DNA from: Tetradesmus obliquus
Taxonomy: Eukaryota > Chlorophyta > Chlorophyceae > Sphaeropleales > Scenedesmaceae
DNA length: 64,000 nt
Assembly: GCA_030272155.1 (NCBI GenBank)
Contig: CP126192.1
Span: 6,358,501 to 6,422,500 of the forward strand
Direction: 5' to 3'
The notes under the pieces are model-generated. The model ran no database searches. It was given only the letters and a program-made list of their open reading frames with translations, and was not told the DNA's origin. Positions 14,754-28,500 of the stretch are shown in pieces; the first letter of the stretch is position 1; every line of letters begins with the position of its first letter. The translations under genes and the position numbers were made by a program.

Positions 14754-17624
14754 TCACCCCTGATCACCTGCATCAGCGTAGTAGCCCTTGTATGCTGCCA
14801 GCCAGCCGGGGCTGATATTGTCCAGTGTCTGCACAGAGCCCTTCACCGCCACGTCCCGCCAAAGCTTGAAGCGGGCGGGCAGGTTGCTGCAAGGGCAGAG
14901 CAGCACAAATACAGCAGCAGAACAACAGCAGCACCAGCAGCAGCAATTGAAGATCAGCTGGCCCACAGCAAAAAATGGAATTGCCACTGAATGCTTTTGT
15001 ATAATGCAGTTTGAGCTTGGCAAAAATCAGCCTGCAGGGACATGCTTGCTTGTATCAGCATGCTGGATCATCAGCAGGGATCAGCCTGCAGCAAATAGCC
15101 TGCAGGACACTGCTTGCAGGACACCTCTTGCAGGACACCCTCCACTACTCCCATGCCAAACAAAGAGCACTTGCCAGGGCAACAGCAAGTTGGATTCAAC
15201 GCGCAACATGCAGCAAGCTGCGGTTTGCAGGACAGGATTGTGCATAGCAGGGGCTTACCTGAAGTAGTAGCTGTTCCCAACCAGCTTGTGGGAGTCAGGG
15301 TTCACCTCGAAGTAGCTGCAGGAGCAAACACAAGGAGCAGCAGAGGTTGATCAGTGATCCTGCCACAGCAATGGTATCTGAGCCTGTGATGAGAAGCACT
15401 AGAGCAAATGTTGGCCTATCGTGCAGGTGCTCCACATCAAGGCAGCTCTCACTAGTGCTGATACAACAGCAGGCCACTGCTGTCAGCAGTGATACTGATA
15501 CTGCAAGATACCGTTGCTCCACCACACAGCAGCACTGTCACCAGCAATCACAGGCTCACCCGCAGAAGGAGGTGTACGCCCCCCGTGCGTCTGCTGCCTC
15601 AATGTCGCGAATCAGCGTGCCATTGCGGTAGGAGTTGCGGGAAAGTGTGTCGCCAGCCTGCAGGAAACAGTGAAACAACACAACTCAGCATCACATGCGC
15701 ACAAGCATGCTTCGAACAGCAAGGGGACCATGAGGAACTTGTTGTGAAGACGCAGAGGTGTTTGAGATAAGTATTTCTGCAACCTGTGCAGATAGATGTT
15801 GGGAGGGCAACCCAAAACAGTCTGACTTCGTACCTTGTACGACCAGGTCTTGTCAGCATCCAGCTTCCAGAAGTGGAAGTCACCACTGTCGCCTGCGTCT
15901 GCTGCTGGCTTCACTGCCAATGCCATGTAGTGGCTGTCTGTTGTCGGCTTGTTGTAGACTGTCCAGCGGTCCACCAGCTTGCCACCATCGGCCACCACAC
16001 CCTGCAGACCCCCAACACACAGATCACATCAGCTGTGCATGACATGGGACAGGTGATGCGGCTGCCGCTACAAAAGGTAAGTTCACTGGCACTCGCAAGG
16101 TTGCATGGCATGAATAAGCATGGCTGAAGAGAGGCAGCATGGCAGGACCAGCAGCAGCATGCAGCCATCTTGCAAGCATAGCAATAGCGCAGATGCCGCT
16201 GAAGTAGCATGCAGCACAATCAAGATAGCAGTGAAGCACCAGCCCTGCTACTCCCGCCCACCTCAACAGCAGCCTTGCAGTCTTTCACGGGCAGGACAAA
16301 TGGCTTCCCTGTGCTCCCCAAGCCAGGCTCGCAGTAGCTGCCTACGTACTTGCTGACGGCATAGCAGTAGCAGTTGGTGCGGATGAGGATGTCACAAGCA
16401 TTCTCCTCCCTGCAAAGCAGTGCCAGCAGCAGCAGGAGCTTGCAAGAACCCTTTGCAGGACAGCTTGGGGAGTGCCGATCACACAGAGTGCCTTGCAGGA
16501 AGCAGGAGGCGCAGCGACTGTACAGAAAATTTTGCCCTTGCTACTCAACAGTCACAGAGAGTCTGTGCTTGTAGGAACATGCATCACACTCCATCATTGC
16601 TTTTGAAAAGCAGATGAGCCCTATGGCTGTTGCAGGAGAGCATCTTGCTGCCAACTAGTTGCGCGAATGCTTGCAGGAACTTCCTATGATCTGCATGCAT
16701 GCTTGCAGGAACCTCCCACGGCACGCTGTGCTGTGGTTGCATGCCCTATGTCAGACCGGCGTGCGTCTTATTGAGATGACACAGCATCCACCTGTCCTGC
16801 AAGCCCCAACCTTGCAGGAACTCACCAGTAGTCATAATTGCCCCACTTGTTCTGCTTGTAAAAGCATGGCAGCTTCTTGCCGCTTTGAAGTAGCTTCATG
16901 TCGACCTGCTCGTTGGGGCCAAAGCAGGCCTTCCATGGCTGCAGGTAGTCGTTCACTGCGATGTTGCTCTCAAGCGGGGCGATGAAGGCATATCCTCCTG
17001 CAAGCAGTTGCAGCAGCAGTTGTCGCAGCAGCGGGAACAGAAGCAGCATGACTCACAGGCATGCACACCCTTAAAGCACGCTGCCATGCTTGTAGGAACA
17101 CAGAGACTGCACTGCAGAAGCATGTATGGACATGTTGAGCCACTTGATTGATGTCAACAATGACCTGAGTCACTGATAGGCTGCTTTGCTCGTCGTCGCC
17201 ACTGATGTGAACTCACCATCGATGCCATTTATGAACAGCTCAGCACTGATGTTGTATGCTGCATAGCGGCAGGTCTTGTTGAACTTGTTGTTGTAGACGG
17301 CTGCATGTACGAGAGAAGGCAAAACAGACTAGATTTAGCGCAGCAAGCAGATGCCATACACATCAACAGCACCAACAACCAGGGAGCAGCACCAATAACC
17401 TTGCAGCAGCCATCCTGCAAGCAGTACAGGGCAAACCTGTGCCAGGCTTGCACCTTGGCTCACACGTGCTACCATACACGGCGAGAAACTTTTCTTGCAA
17501 TTGCCTCAGCATCTGACAACTCACTTGGAGCCTGATGGGTGACCTGGACAAACAGCAGCAGAAGAGCACACCAAGCTGCTAGTTGGGCCGGCTTGCAGCT
17601 CCTCAAGATGTTGAAAGACGGCAT
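14754..17624 (-). CDS. Secreted 319-aa protein, Cys/His hydrolase-like (NlpC/P60-like pattern)
   Basis: Exons, 5' to 3': 17624-17525, 17300-17217, 16997-16826, 16409-16262, 16001-15834, 15657-15560, 15315-15259, 14886-14754; phases agree throughout. Residues 1-28 form a clear signal peptide (a basic start, then LAAWCALLLLF), which fixes the start. The mature part contains TNCYCYA (Cys132/Cys134), DSHYMALAV (His192), FHFWKLDADKTWSYK, then a Gly/Asn-rich loop and ADARGAYTSFCGYF. From memory, this order (CYxYA; HYxAL; W..K.G; Y..FCGYF) recurs in bacterial and algal proteins thought to have a cysteine-hydrolase fold resembling NlpC/P60; the catalytic assignment to Cys132 or 134 and His192 is inference. 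NKTC, NIS and NGT are possible glycosylation sites. It probably acts outside the cell or in the endomembrane system. Substrate unknown. Confidence 0.75.
16434..16822 (-). repeat. Dispersed copies of the 5' intron start (GTTCCTGCAAG-like) in intron 3
   Basis: Intron 3 begins GTGAGTTCCTGCAAGG on the minus strand. Variants of GTTCCTGCAAG recur at about seven further places in the same intron (plus-strand CTTGCAGGAAC or near matches around 16438, 16456, 16492, 16567, 16633, 16670 and 16701). Further TGCAGGA copies lie in the later intron at 15030-15230. Confidence 0.7.
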
Positions 17625-19263
17625 CGTGACAAGGCCTTCTGAACAGTAGTAGGCGGGATCAGAAAAACAGCGGGCGTGAGCTGCTTCTGCTGTTGCCAAG
17701 TGTAGCCAGCTTGAGTTTCGGTGCGTTTATGTCCAGCAGCTCACCACAGCCGCTTCAGCTAGTTGTTAACTATAGAAAAGCAGAAAGCTATACTACCAGC
17801 AGGATGCAGGCTCGGAACCTTGAGAAAGCAAAGGAACAACGACAGGACACAATCCATGGCCAGAACGGGACAGACCGTGTGGTACTTATTGGGTCAGCGA
17901 TCAATCGATTTGAAATTAATTTTGACGCAAACGTAACACTTGGGTGGTTGTCATAGGCATTTGCCCGCGTCCCGAATGTTACTCTCTCGTCCAGCCTGCT
18001 CCGGCTCGCTTGCGCTTCGCTGAAGTTTATTGCCAAAATTTTGGGCTCATCACCTAGTGGTGACCTCTTCGGTAGACCTGCATGCTGTCCGTGCTTCCCG
18101 GCAATACGTCCTCGTATCTGGCAGCCGCTGCTATACTGCTAGTTGCTGCAGACCCCTTACAATCAGTTGCCATTGATAGCTGCACAGCAGGTGTCAGTCT
18201 TGGTACGTGTGCTGTTTTCATTTGAACGTGGTGTGACCACAGTGCAGTTCCTGCAAGTTGCCAACTGCTGCGTTGGCCAACACCGGACAACAGGTATGAA
18301 AGCCTGGCATGCTCGCCAGCTGCCTGGTTGTGTGTCTAATCAACCGTGATGTGACAAATACATCAAAGTGTTGTTGAGTCAGTGGAGGGCTGACAATTTG
18401 AGGCATGCAACCATCAATGCTCCGGCAGGGTACACACAGTCGCCTTAACTGCTGCAGTCACTGCGGCAGTGCTTACTGTGCAGTGCAGCAGTACCTGCCT
18501 ACGCAGTGCACACCATGCAGCAGCCTGCCTTAGTCTGCACCGCACCATTCCTTATATGTTTTGGGTCTGTTTTGGGAGGGACATCAACATCCTCAACGTT
18601 ACCACAGTGTTGCTGGTCAAGCCATCAAACCCAGAAGATGTATGCAGCTGTTCCTAACCTAAGCCAACTCCGCTTATTCAACGATGAACGTGCTATCATG
18701 GCAAACTTGTTGCAATGTACCACAGCTCCTGTGCGTGCAAGCAGTGCTGCGCATCAACTAACTAGCCTTCCTGCAAGCACAGCAGAGAGGTTGACGGCAA
18801 TGTGCAACCCTGTGCCTGCCAAGCATGCTGGCACAGCGCTGCGTGTGCATGCCCACCCTGGTTGCCAACTTCTGATCAGCTGCTGTTGCTCGTAGCACTG
18901 CGGCCGTGCTGTGAGCAGTAGCTACGATCGAAGCCCGGTATGCTTGCACACCAGCAGAACCCCTTGAAGCACGACTGCTTCAAAGCCAACATCTGGTGCA
19001 TGCTGCAGCCATTGCGTGCTAAAGCAGCAGACAAAACAGCTTGATGACAGGCACGCGTGCAGCATCTGTCTGGCAACCAACAAAAGCAGAACCCAACGCA
19101 GACGTATGCGTGATCACATTGTTAACAACCACTCCGCACCGCCCCAATCGCCACACCCATGCTACGCTAACAAATTCCCTCAGGCAACACACACTACCAC
19201 ACCCCAGCACATTCGTACACACACACAAACAGCAACATGTACAAACATATGTTGCGCAAGCGG
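17625..19263. other. Intergenic region between two minus-strand genes
   Basis: 17625-18060 is the upstream region of the secreted Cys/His protein and is locally A/T-richer (around 17880-17945). The rest should contain the 3' region of the large P-domain gene. No exon could be supported in either strand. Confidence 0.45.
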
Positions 19264-22200
19264 TTACTGCCCACCCAGCAGGGGCATCACCATCTGCGAA
19301 AGATTCTCCCGGAAGCTCTGCAGCATCTGCCCAGCAGCCTCTGACACAGGCACAAGAGAGTTAGCCAGCTGGGTGATAAGCTGCCCACTCTGACCCAACA
19401 CATTACCAGCACCGTTCTGCAGCTGTGCACTCAGCTGCTGGCCCAGCTGGCCACCCGCCAGGCTCTGCAGGGCACTGCTGGCGCTACGCATCAGCTCTCC
19501 CAGCTGCTCAGCTGACGTGGCATTAGCTGCAGCACCTGCACCATCCAGCGCAGACACGAGCTGCTGCTGCAGCTGCTGCAGCGCATCAAGCGCAGGCGCA
19601 GCGCTGCGGCCCTGAGGCGTGGTAGCACCCACACCCTGCTGCATCAGGAAGTCAAACACAGGACCCTTCGGAAGGCTGGCAATGGTCTTCTCCAGCTCAC
19701 CCACAGCACCACGCACGCTGTCAGACAAACCCTTCAGCACCTGGTTGGCACCGTCAGAAGTAGACACACCAGGCGCACCCAGCAGCGCGCCAGTCAGCTC
19801 CTGAGCAAACATGTCCAGGGCCTTCAGCAGCTCGCTGCCGACCTGCTTCAGGAACTCCTCGGGCTTGAATGCGGAGCCGTCGCCGTTGACCAGGTCTTGC
19901 AGGTTGTTCACGGTGAACAGCGCAGCAAAGTCTGGCAGGCCGGGCAGCTGGGGCTTCTTGTTGTCATCATCCTTGTTGGCATCATCCTTGCCAGGCTTCT
20001 CAGGTTTCTCTGGCTTGTCATCCTTCTTGTCATCCTTGCCGGGCTTGCCTGGCAGCTCTGGCAGCTCAGGCTTCTCAGGCTTCTCAGGCTTGCCAGGCTT
20101 CTTCTTGCCGTCCTCCTGCTTGTCATGCTTCTTGTTGTCATCCTTCTTGTCATGCTTCTTGCCGTCCTCCTTCTTGTCGTGCTTCTTGCCGTCCTTGCCG
20201 TTGGTGCGGGCCTGGATCTCGTCGATGATGGGCTGCAGGCGCTCCTGCACGGCGGCCAGGGCAGCGGGGCTGAGCTGGCTCAGGTCCTGCGGCAGCAGCA
20301 GCAGCGGCAGCAGCCCGTTTGGTTGGTTTGTATGCAGAGTGTACTGCTAACGCAGCACATCTTGTGAAGCATCAGCAGCGCTGGCAGATGTACATGTGCA
20401 TGCAGGCGTGCTGGGTGCCACGGCAGGCCATCATGCTTGCGGTGTTCGCTGCAACAACACCCAGCAGCCTGGCCGACAGCCTTGGCCAAATGATGTGCGG
20501 CAGCAGATTGTGCCAGCAGCGCGGACAAGGATACACACACAGCCTGTACAAACCATCTCAAGCATAGCTATGAGCTGCACAAGGTGTTCTATTCTGCCGG
20601 CTCACCTGTGCGGCCCTTGTTGCAAAGCCCACATCGCCATCCACACCCTCCAAGCTGAATAGGAAGCTGGCTGTGCTGTTCACCAGCTGCTCAATCTGTG
20701 CATTGTCGATGCCCTCGGCCTCAAGCACTGGCCTGATCTGGCTGTCCACCAGGTCAATGTACTCAGCAAGAGTGAAATTGACCTCAGTTTCGTCCTGCAG
20801 CAGGCCACGGCCCAGGCCCATTGCCGCGCCGCTGGCGAGGCGTGCCTGGATGTTGCCGAGCAGCGGCTGCAGCTGCTGCAGGATGGCGGACTGGGTAGTG
20901 CTGGTGAGGTTGCCGAAGCCAAGCTGGTCCAGCGGCAGCTGCACATGCATAACAAAGCAGGCAGCGCCAGCACAGCAACACAGTCGTAAGAACACAATAC
21001 GCCTGAGGGCGCTGCACCAGCAGGGTCCGCATAAAGATGCCTGTTCCTTGCATGGAAGACATGGTACGCACTGCAGCATGATGCTTTGGTGGATGACCAC
21101 TGTACACCAAGCACAAGCCCGGCCGGTGAGAGCTAGGACAGTATCTGCAGTGTGTGAGAGCTTATGGAAAGTGCAACGTGCTTGAAAGCCGAGCGTAAAC
21201 ACAGCTCCCTCCACATCCGGTCTGTGGCTGCAGGCACTAGCTGCACGCACCTGTGAGATGAAGTTGCCGATAGTGGCGTCAGTCACGCCCAGGTTGGCCA
21301 GGTAGCTGGCTGCTGCATTGACCACAGCATCAATCGTGGAGTTGGACACACCCAGGGAGTTGAGCGTGGGCCTGATGGTGCGGTCAACAAGGGCAATCAG
21401 CTCCTCACGGCTGAGGCCTGGCGCAGGGCTGGGGCTGGGGCTGGGGCTTGCAGCAGGGCTGGGGCTGGGGGTGTTGCCGTCAGCCTTGCCTCCTGGCAGA
21501 GGTGGCAGCGGCGGCAGCGGCAGCTGCAGCGCATTGCCCACACCCTGGATGGCACCGTTTGCGAAGGTTTGCAGCACCTGCAGCACCTGGGTCAGGCCGC
21601 CGGAAACAGGGCCAGACACGAGGGCTGCTACGCTGCCGAGTGTTGCGTTCAGGGTTGCTGCCAGGGGCCTCACCACACCCTCCAGGACCTGGATGGGCGG
21701 GCGCAGCGCTGTCAGGGTGTTATTAACATCGCGCGCGATGTTATTTCCAAGCTCGGCGAGGTTGCGGTCCAGTGCGATGAGTGGGGCAGGCTTGGTGTCG
21801 TTCTTCGTAAGGCCTGTGACAGTGGCGTTGAGGGACTTGCCTGCCTGCGCCGCGGCACCAAGGAGGCCCGCCAGCTGCATGGTGCACACACAGTGGATAG
21901 AGAGCGGCAGGTGCAGAGTGGAGTTAGAATAGGAGTCACGTACTGAGTGTGAATCATGTAATGCATCAGCAAGCAAACCATAGCAGCAAGCCGGGTGTAT
22001 GTGTGCAGACATCTGTGATGCAGGCAGCTCAACTGCGCTCACAGCGCAAACACCCCAGCACAGTTTGAACCATACCGCAGGCAAACGCACCAACCAACAA
22101 GCAATGCACCACAGCCACCCACCTGGAACTGTGCATCCTTCAGCAGCCCAGTGATGCCCTGCATGGCCTGGCCCAGGCCCAGCAGCGCGCCCTGGCTGGC

Positions 22201-22348
22201 AGCAGCAGCAGCATTCACAGCCTGCTGGCTAGCCTGGGACACTGTGGCATCCAAGGCGGCCAGTTGGGGGGCCAGCACGCTCTGCAGCTGCTGCCGCACC
22301 TGAGGCACATCTGGCAGCAGCTTGGCCATGCCGTCAATGGCAGACTGC

Positions 22349-22414
<66 letters not shown>

Positions 22415-22508
22415 CATTCCACACTACGTCAGTGTCACGCCACGCTGACATCACTTTAACCAGCAACCACACATACAGCTGCAACAGCCATGTTCTGGGC
22501 GATAGAAA

Positions 22509-22557
<49 letters not shown>

Positions 22558-25500
22558 GAATGCTCACCGCCACATCCTTCGCCACGCCGCCGACAGTGCT
22601 GTTCAAGCCATTGGCCACCCTTGCCAGCGGCCCATCAGCCAGCATCATTGCGAGCTCAGGAGCACGCCTGGACTGGCTGTCCAGGTCCTGCAGCAGCGCT
22701 GTCAGGCCGTTGTTCAGGTCTGAGATGCCAGCACGCAGCACGTTGGTGGGTGCAGCGATGGCCTGCGCAACAGCTGGCAGCAGCTGGTTGCTGGACTCTG
22801 CGAGCTGCTGGCTGCGGGTCTGCAGGTTGGAGGTGATGTCGGCCAGTGGCGGCTGGTTGGGGATGGAAGCCGCAACAGCCTGCACGCGCTCCGCATACGT
22901 CTTCAGCGTCTCTCCAATGCCCTGCAAGTGGGGATGGCAGTGAGTGGTGCGGTACAGCAGGCAGTGCGGTGATGGTGTGAGGGCGATGCTGACTGGGGGG
23001 TGGCACAGCTGCACAGCTGCACAGCTAGGATACAGAATAGTGCTGCACTGACAGATGCAGCACAGTATCAAGTAGCAGCAAGTACTTGTGTACATGTGCA
23101 TTGTAAAAGTGCAGATCTGTCCACATGTACCCCCTGCCAGGCCCGCTGGCATCAGGTCACACCACAAATAGTGCATCTTTCATTCAATATGCCCGCGCCT
23201 GTGCTCCCACCTGGTCAATCTGGCGCAGCACTTCATTCCTGGGCCCCTTGCCGCCGCCAAACGCGCCCGGCAGCTGCTGCACCACCATGCTCTGCAGCTC
23301 CGGCACCGCATTTGTAACAGCATCCAGCACACCCGGCAGCGCCCCGGCCAGCCGTTGCACATCTGTGAAGGACGCGAGGGACTCAAAGGTGTTGGACTGG
23401 CCCAGCACATCACTCAGCAGCTGATCTAGCAGCCGTCCAAGGTTGGCAATGAAGGCCTTTGGCTCCAGGTTGGGGTAGTCGCGGGCCAGGACCTCAAAGA
23501 GGTTCCTGATCTCAACGATGGTCTGGTTGGTCTGCGTGTGCATGTGTGTGTGTGTGTGGTGGCAGCAATAGTGAAGGGCGGGGCACAGGCGGCGGTGGGT
23601 GGAGGTGAGTTGGGAGTGCGGTACGCAGTGATGGACAAGTAAGCACAGCAGCAGCAGCTGGTGATGATGCTTTTCTTAAGCTCGCTGCATTGTAGCAGCA
23701 ACAAGATAATCGTACGGCTGCACAAAAGAATTGCAAAGTGTCATGCACCATGGCAGGCACTGCAGCTGTATCACCAACGCACCTGGCGCTCGATGACGGC
23801 CAGTGTGCTATTCAGCAGCGGCCCAGGGAAGCCCTTCACAATGCCATCAATGACAGTAGACATGCCGCTGGCAGCGCCGTTGAGGCCCTCAGCCAGGTTC
23901 TTGAGCTGGTCACGCAGCGCAGCAGCGCCAGCGCTGCCCTGCACGTCCTTGGCAGATGCCTGCAGGTGCAGCGGCAGCACAGGCAGCACGTTGCAGATGT
24001 TGGTCAGGGATGCTCCAGCTGCTGCCTGCTACGCTGTTTGCTGGCTGGTTGCAGCGGCGTGTTGGGAAGACGATGTGCAAGTGCGCTGCATGCTGTTGTA
24101 GTTTGCTGCTTCAGCAAACTACGCGCTGGGGGCACAGCTGCAGCAACAGCTGGGGGCACAGCTGCAGCAACAGCTGGGGGCACAGCTGCAGCAACAGCTG
24201 GGGGCACAGCTGCAGCAACAGCTGCATCTGGTTAACCTTTGCCATAATATGCACTGGGTCCCCATCGCACACATATCCACACAACGCCAAGCCCACCTGC
24301 AGGATGTCAAGTGTGCCTGTGATGGTGGCGTCGATGAGGTTGCGCATCTCCTTGATCTCGGGCAGCGGCAGCACCCTCTCCACGGCAGACGCAGCATCTG
24401 ACAGGATGCCCTGCACGTCCTTGCTGCAGGCGGAAACACGCAGGTCAGGCAAGCCAGGTATGCAGGCAAGTAGGCAGCAGCATTGGGGTTACTACTTCAC
24501 TGGTTTCACATCATGTTGCAAAGGCAGCATACTGGGAGGCCGGCAGGGTCAGTAACCAGTGCAAGCGTAAGCGAGGTGGGGATGATGCCAGCAGTGTCCA
24601 ACGTAATGGTGTCTGTATACAGGCAGATCCTCCCGATTTCGTGATCAGTTGTACAGACCACCTGAACACACAAAATGAACCACATCATATTCTGTCTCCA
24701 CAACCAGCGGCAGCAGCAGCAGCAGAGCGAGGCAGCTCCTGCGCACTCACGTGAGATTTGCCACCACCTGCTGCAGTGGTGGGCCAGGCAGCACATCATC
24801 CAGCGCCTTGCCAGCTGTCACCATTGCCTCAGCGGTGTTGCGTGCCAGAGCCACAGTCACGTCGCCCATGAGGTTCATGGTGCGGCCCAGCTCCTGCTCC
24901 AGGCCAGCCTGCAGGGTTGAGGCAATACGCAGCAGCAGCAGTTGCGGCAGCAGCACCGTGATATGTGTCGAGTGCGGCCAAGCCAGCATCCCAGAGTGTT
25001 CTGAGCACTGTGCCTATCCAATGGCTGAGTTGTTTTGGCAAAGACAGCAACCACCACCACAACAGTCAGCATTTCAAGCCGCACTCACCGCTCTGAAGCG
25101 CTGCGACTTGAAGTGGCGAGCCACGTCAGCCACATACAGAGCAGTGCATCAGCCACTCCTCAACCAGCACAAGCCAGGAGTCAAGCAACCGTTCAAAATT
25201 GTCTGTTTACAAGCCAAACAAACAACAGCATCCACTCACCGCCCTGAAGCGCTGCGACTTGAAGTAGCGCGACACATCATCCTGCGTGCTGGCAGCCAGG
25301 CCTTCCAGGGCGGCCTCAATGGGGTCAGCCCCGGCCTTGAAGGCAGCGCCCAGTGCAGGGTTGATCTTGGCCAGAGTGTCGCCGAAGTTGTTGGACAGGT
25401 CGGCTGTGTGCATGAGTGTGGTCAAGGCAAGCACAATATTCAAAAGAATACAAGGGGTGAGCCAGGTTACAAGGGATGAGGGCGAGTGTGCATGATGTAC

Positions 25501-28500
25501 GCATGCTGTGTGTGTGCATTGTGTACCTCTGGCACAACCTCCAAAGTTGTTGGACAGGTCCGCTGCGTGCGTGAGTGTGGTCAAGGAAAGCAGAATACAC
25601 GCGGGGAGCCAGGCTACAAGGGGTTAGAGCGACTGTGCATGCTGTGTGCGCGTGCAGTCTGTGCCTCTGGCCTTGATTAAAGCCAAGTGACGCACGGTTG
25701 AGCGTGGGTCTGGCACATCTCTTGCCCAAGTCAACCTGTTTCAACATCCTATCACTCCGCAGCGTGTCAAGCTGCAGTGTTGAGTGCACGCAGCTGAGTC
25801 ACCTTGCCCCCATCAGGCACTGCAGCACCACACCAAAACTGCTTTCTTCCACCACCACACCACCAGCGCCGCACTGCGCAGAGCTGTCTCACCTGCGGAG
25901 CGTGCCACGCCTCACACACACAAACAACAGCACTTTCGACTATTTGCAGCAGCGTTTGCCAAATACATGCATGCGGTCTTGATTTACAATTAGCGCAGCG
26001 GCACCGCCTCACCTGCGGAGCGTGCCAGGCCTCCTGCGCTGGCGGCCATGTTTTGCTCAATGCCCCTCACGCGTGCTCCCACGCCCTGCAGCAGCACGCC
26101 CTGAACCTCGATGGCCTGGTTGGTCAGGATGGAGGCGATGGTGGTGATGGCTGCCACGTCGTTGTTGGTGTCGCCGTCCACGAGGACGGGCACGTACTGG
26201 AAGGCGTTGAAGATGCTGCGCAGGATGTTGGAGACCAGGATGAGCAGCTGTGTGAAGAAGGCACGGGGGTTGACCACGTAGCGCTGCGGGGGAAGAGCAG
26301 CAGGAGGCAAAAGAGGGCAGTGTGAAACTTAAATTGAGAGTACAGTTGAGCGTGAGTTGGCAGGTGTCGCGCTCGTAGCGCTGCGGGGCAAGGTGGCAAA
26401 GGAGCAGGAGGCAAACGTTGGGCAGTGCGAGAGCAAAGTAGCGTGAGTCGGTAGGTGTATCGCTGCACACGCCAGCTGCGGACAAGCACAGTGCTTGCTA
26501 GCGTGCTCAGCGCTGGGTTGTGCTGTGTATTAGGCTGTGAGCAACCACAGCTATGAAATGCACGCATGCAAATGTGCTGCCAAGCACAGCAGATCGTAAG
26601 CAGGGGTCTCCTGGTCCAACTTTGCATGAAAGTGCGTTACCATGCATCTTACTTTACAACATCATCATTTCACAGCAGGCACCAGGCGCTGCCAGGCACT
26701 CACAATGGGCGAGGCAACGATGGCCAGGCGGATGGCTGTGAGCAGCCACAGCAGTTGGACACATGCATACAAACGTGCTGCCGAGGACGGCAGGCACCAG
26801 GCGCTGCCAGGCACTGACGATGCAGGGGTCTCCTGGTCCAGCTTTGCTTGAAAGTGCGTTACCATGCAATTTCTTTACAAAGTTTTCATGTTACAGCAGG
26901 TAGCAGGCGCTGCCAGGCACTCACAATGGGCGAGGCAACGATGGCCGGGCGGATGGCTGTGAGCAGCCACAGCAGTTGGACACATGCATACAAACGTGCT
27001 GCCGAGGACAGCAGGCACCAGGCACTGCCAGGCACTCACAATGGGTGAGGCAAACATGGCCGGGCAGATGGCTGCGTGCTGCTGGGTATCAGGCAGCTGT
27101 GACAGCCACAGCAGTGGACTGCACGCATACGATCGTGCTGCCCAGCACGACGGAATGCCAGGTGCATGTGTCTCCCTCAAACCCTACAGCCCGGTCTCCC
27201 CCCTCAATCCTGCACTCACGATGGGTGTGGCGAAGATGGCCAGGCGGATGGCTGTGAGCAGCCACAGCAGTTGGACACATGCATACAAACGTGCTGCCAA
27301 GGGGACAGCAGGTACCAGGCACTGCCAGGCACTCACTGCTTGAAGGTGCGCAGAGCTGCTTGTTTCATGTTAGACTGTCCATCTTTACTCACGATAGGTG
27401 TGGCGAAGATGGCCAGGCGGATGGCTGTGTCCACGTAGGCCTCACCCACAGAGGTCACGGCATCCAGCGCAGCTGCGTCATACAGCAGGCCGATGACGGA
27501 GTAGAACAGGGAGTCGCCCCAGCCGCTGAGGCCAGGGTATTGCTCTGCACACGTGACACGCAGCACGACACAATGAGGTTTGGGTTTCTGAAAACGTGTC
27601 ACAGAGTAGAACAAGGAGTCGCCCCAGCCACTGAGGCCAGGGTATTGCTCTGCACAGGTGACACGCAGCAGGACACAAAAGAGGTTTAGGTTTCTGAAAC
27701 GTGTCACAGAGTAGACAAGGAGTCACCCCAGCCCGAGACGCCAGGGTGTTGCTTTGCACGGGTGAGCAGATGGTCGCGGCAGGTTCGTTAAGATCAGCGC
27801 TTGTATGAGTGAGGCACCTGATGTGGATGGCACCACAGCACCTTTTGCACCGCCTGCAGTTTGCATGCTCTCAACTACAATCAGCAGCAGCCCTTGCTGG
27901 TTGCACATGTTGCTGATTGCGTATGTCGCTAGCGTGCGCTTGCATACCCACAGAGCAGCAGCAGGCACCTAGCACGGCACAACGGCTTCACCGACTTCCT
28001 CATCAGCCTGTCCATCCCTGTGCCCGCCACTCACCCCCAAAGCGCGTGAATGCATCCACCCACTGCTGCTGCACAGCAGACCAGCCTGCAGTCATTGCGC
28101 TGGATGTCCTGTCCCAGGTGCTGGCAAAGTCCAGTGCCAGGTTGCCGCGCAGGCCGGTGTTCTCCCAGCACCAGTAGATGTTGTTGTAGCAGTGCACAAG
28201 GGTGTCCAGGAAGCTCTTAATGACCACCTCGCTGGTGGGGAGCGTCCAGGAGCCGTCTGTTGTTGTGACAGCAGCAGCAGGGGCAGCAGCAGGGGCAGCA
28301 GTAGCAGTAGCAGCAGCGTGAACTTGCAGGTTGCCAGGCCTCGGCTTGCAGTCTTCAACTGTGTGCATCAAGGTCTGCATTCAACGACGGCAGCACCGTG
28401 CAGCTGGCGCACGCACCACACGTCACCACCTTCTCTCACCCTCCCCACCAGCTTGTACACACACAGACTCTGCGTTGCGGCTTTTCATACCCCGTTTAAC

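Noticed and set aside
19619..20367. Plus-strand frames over 19619-20367
   Set aside because: Antisense of the last exon of the P-domain gene, whose minus-strand frame is in phase with 18 upstream exons.
24126..24224. Short regular repeats considered as a CRISPR array
   Set aside because: Units are directly contiguous with no unique spacers, in an intron of a eukaryotic gene.
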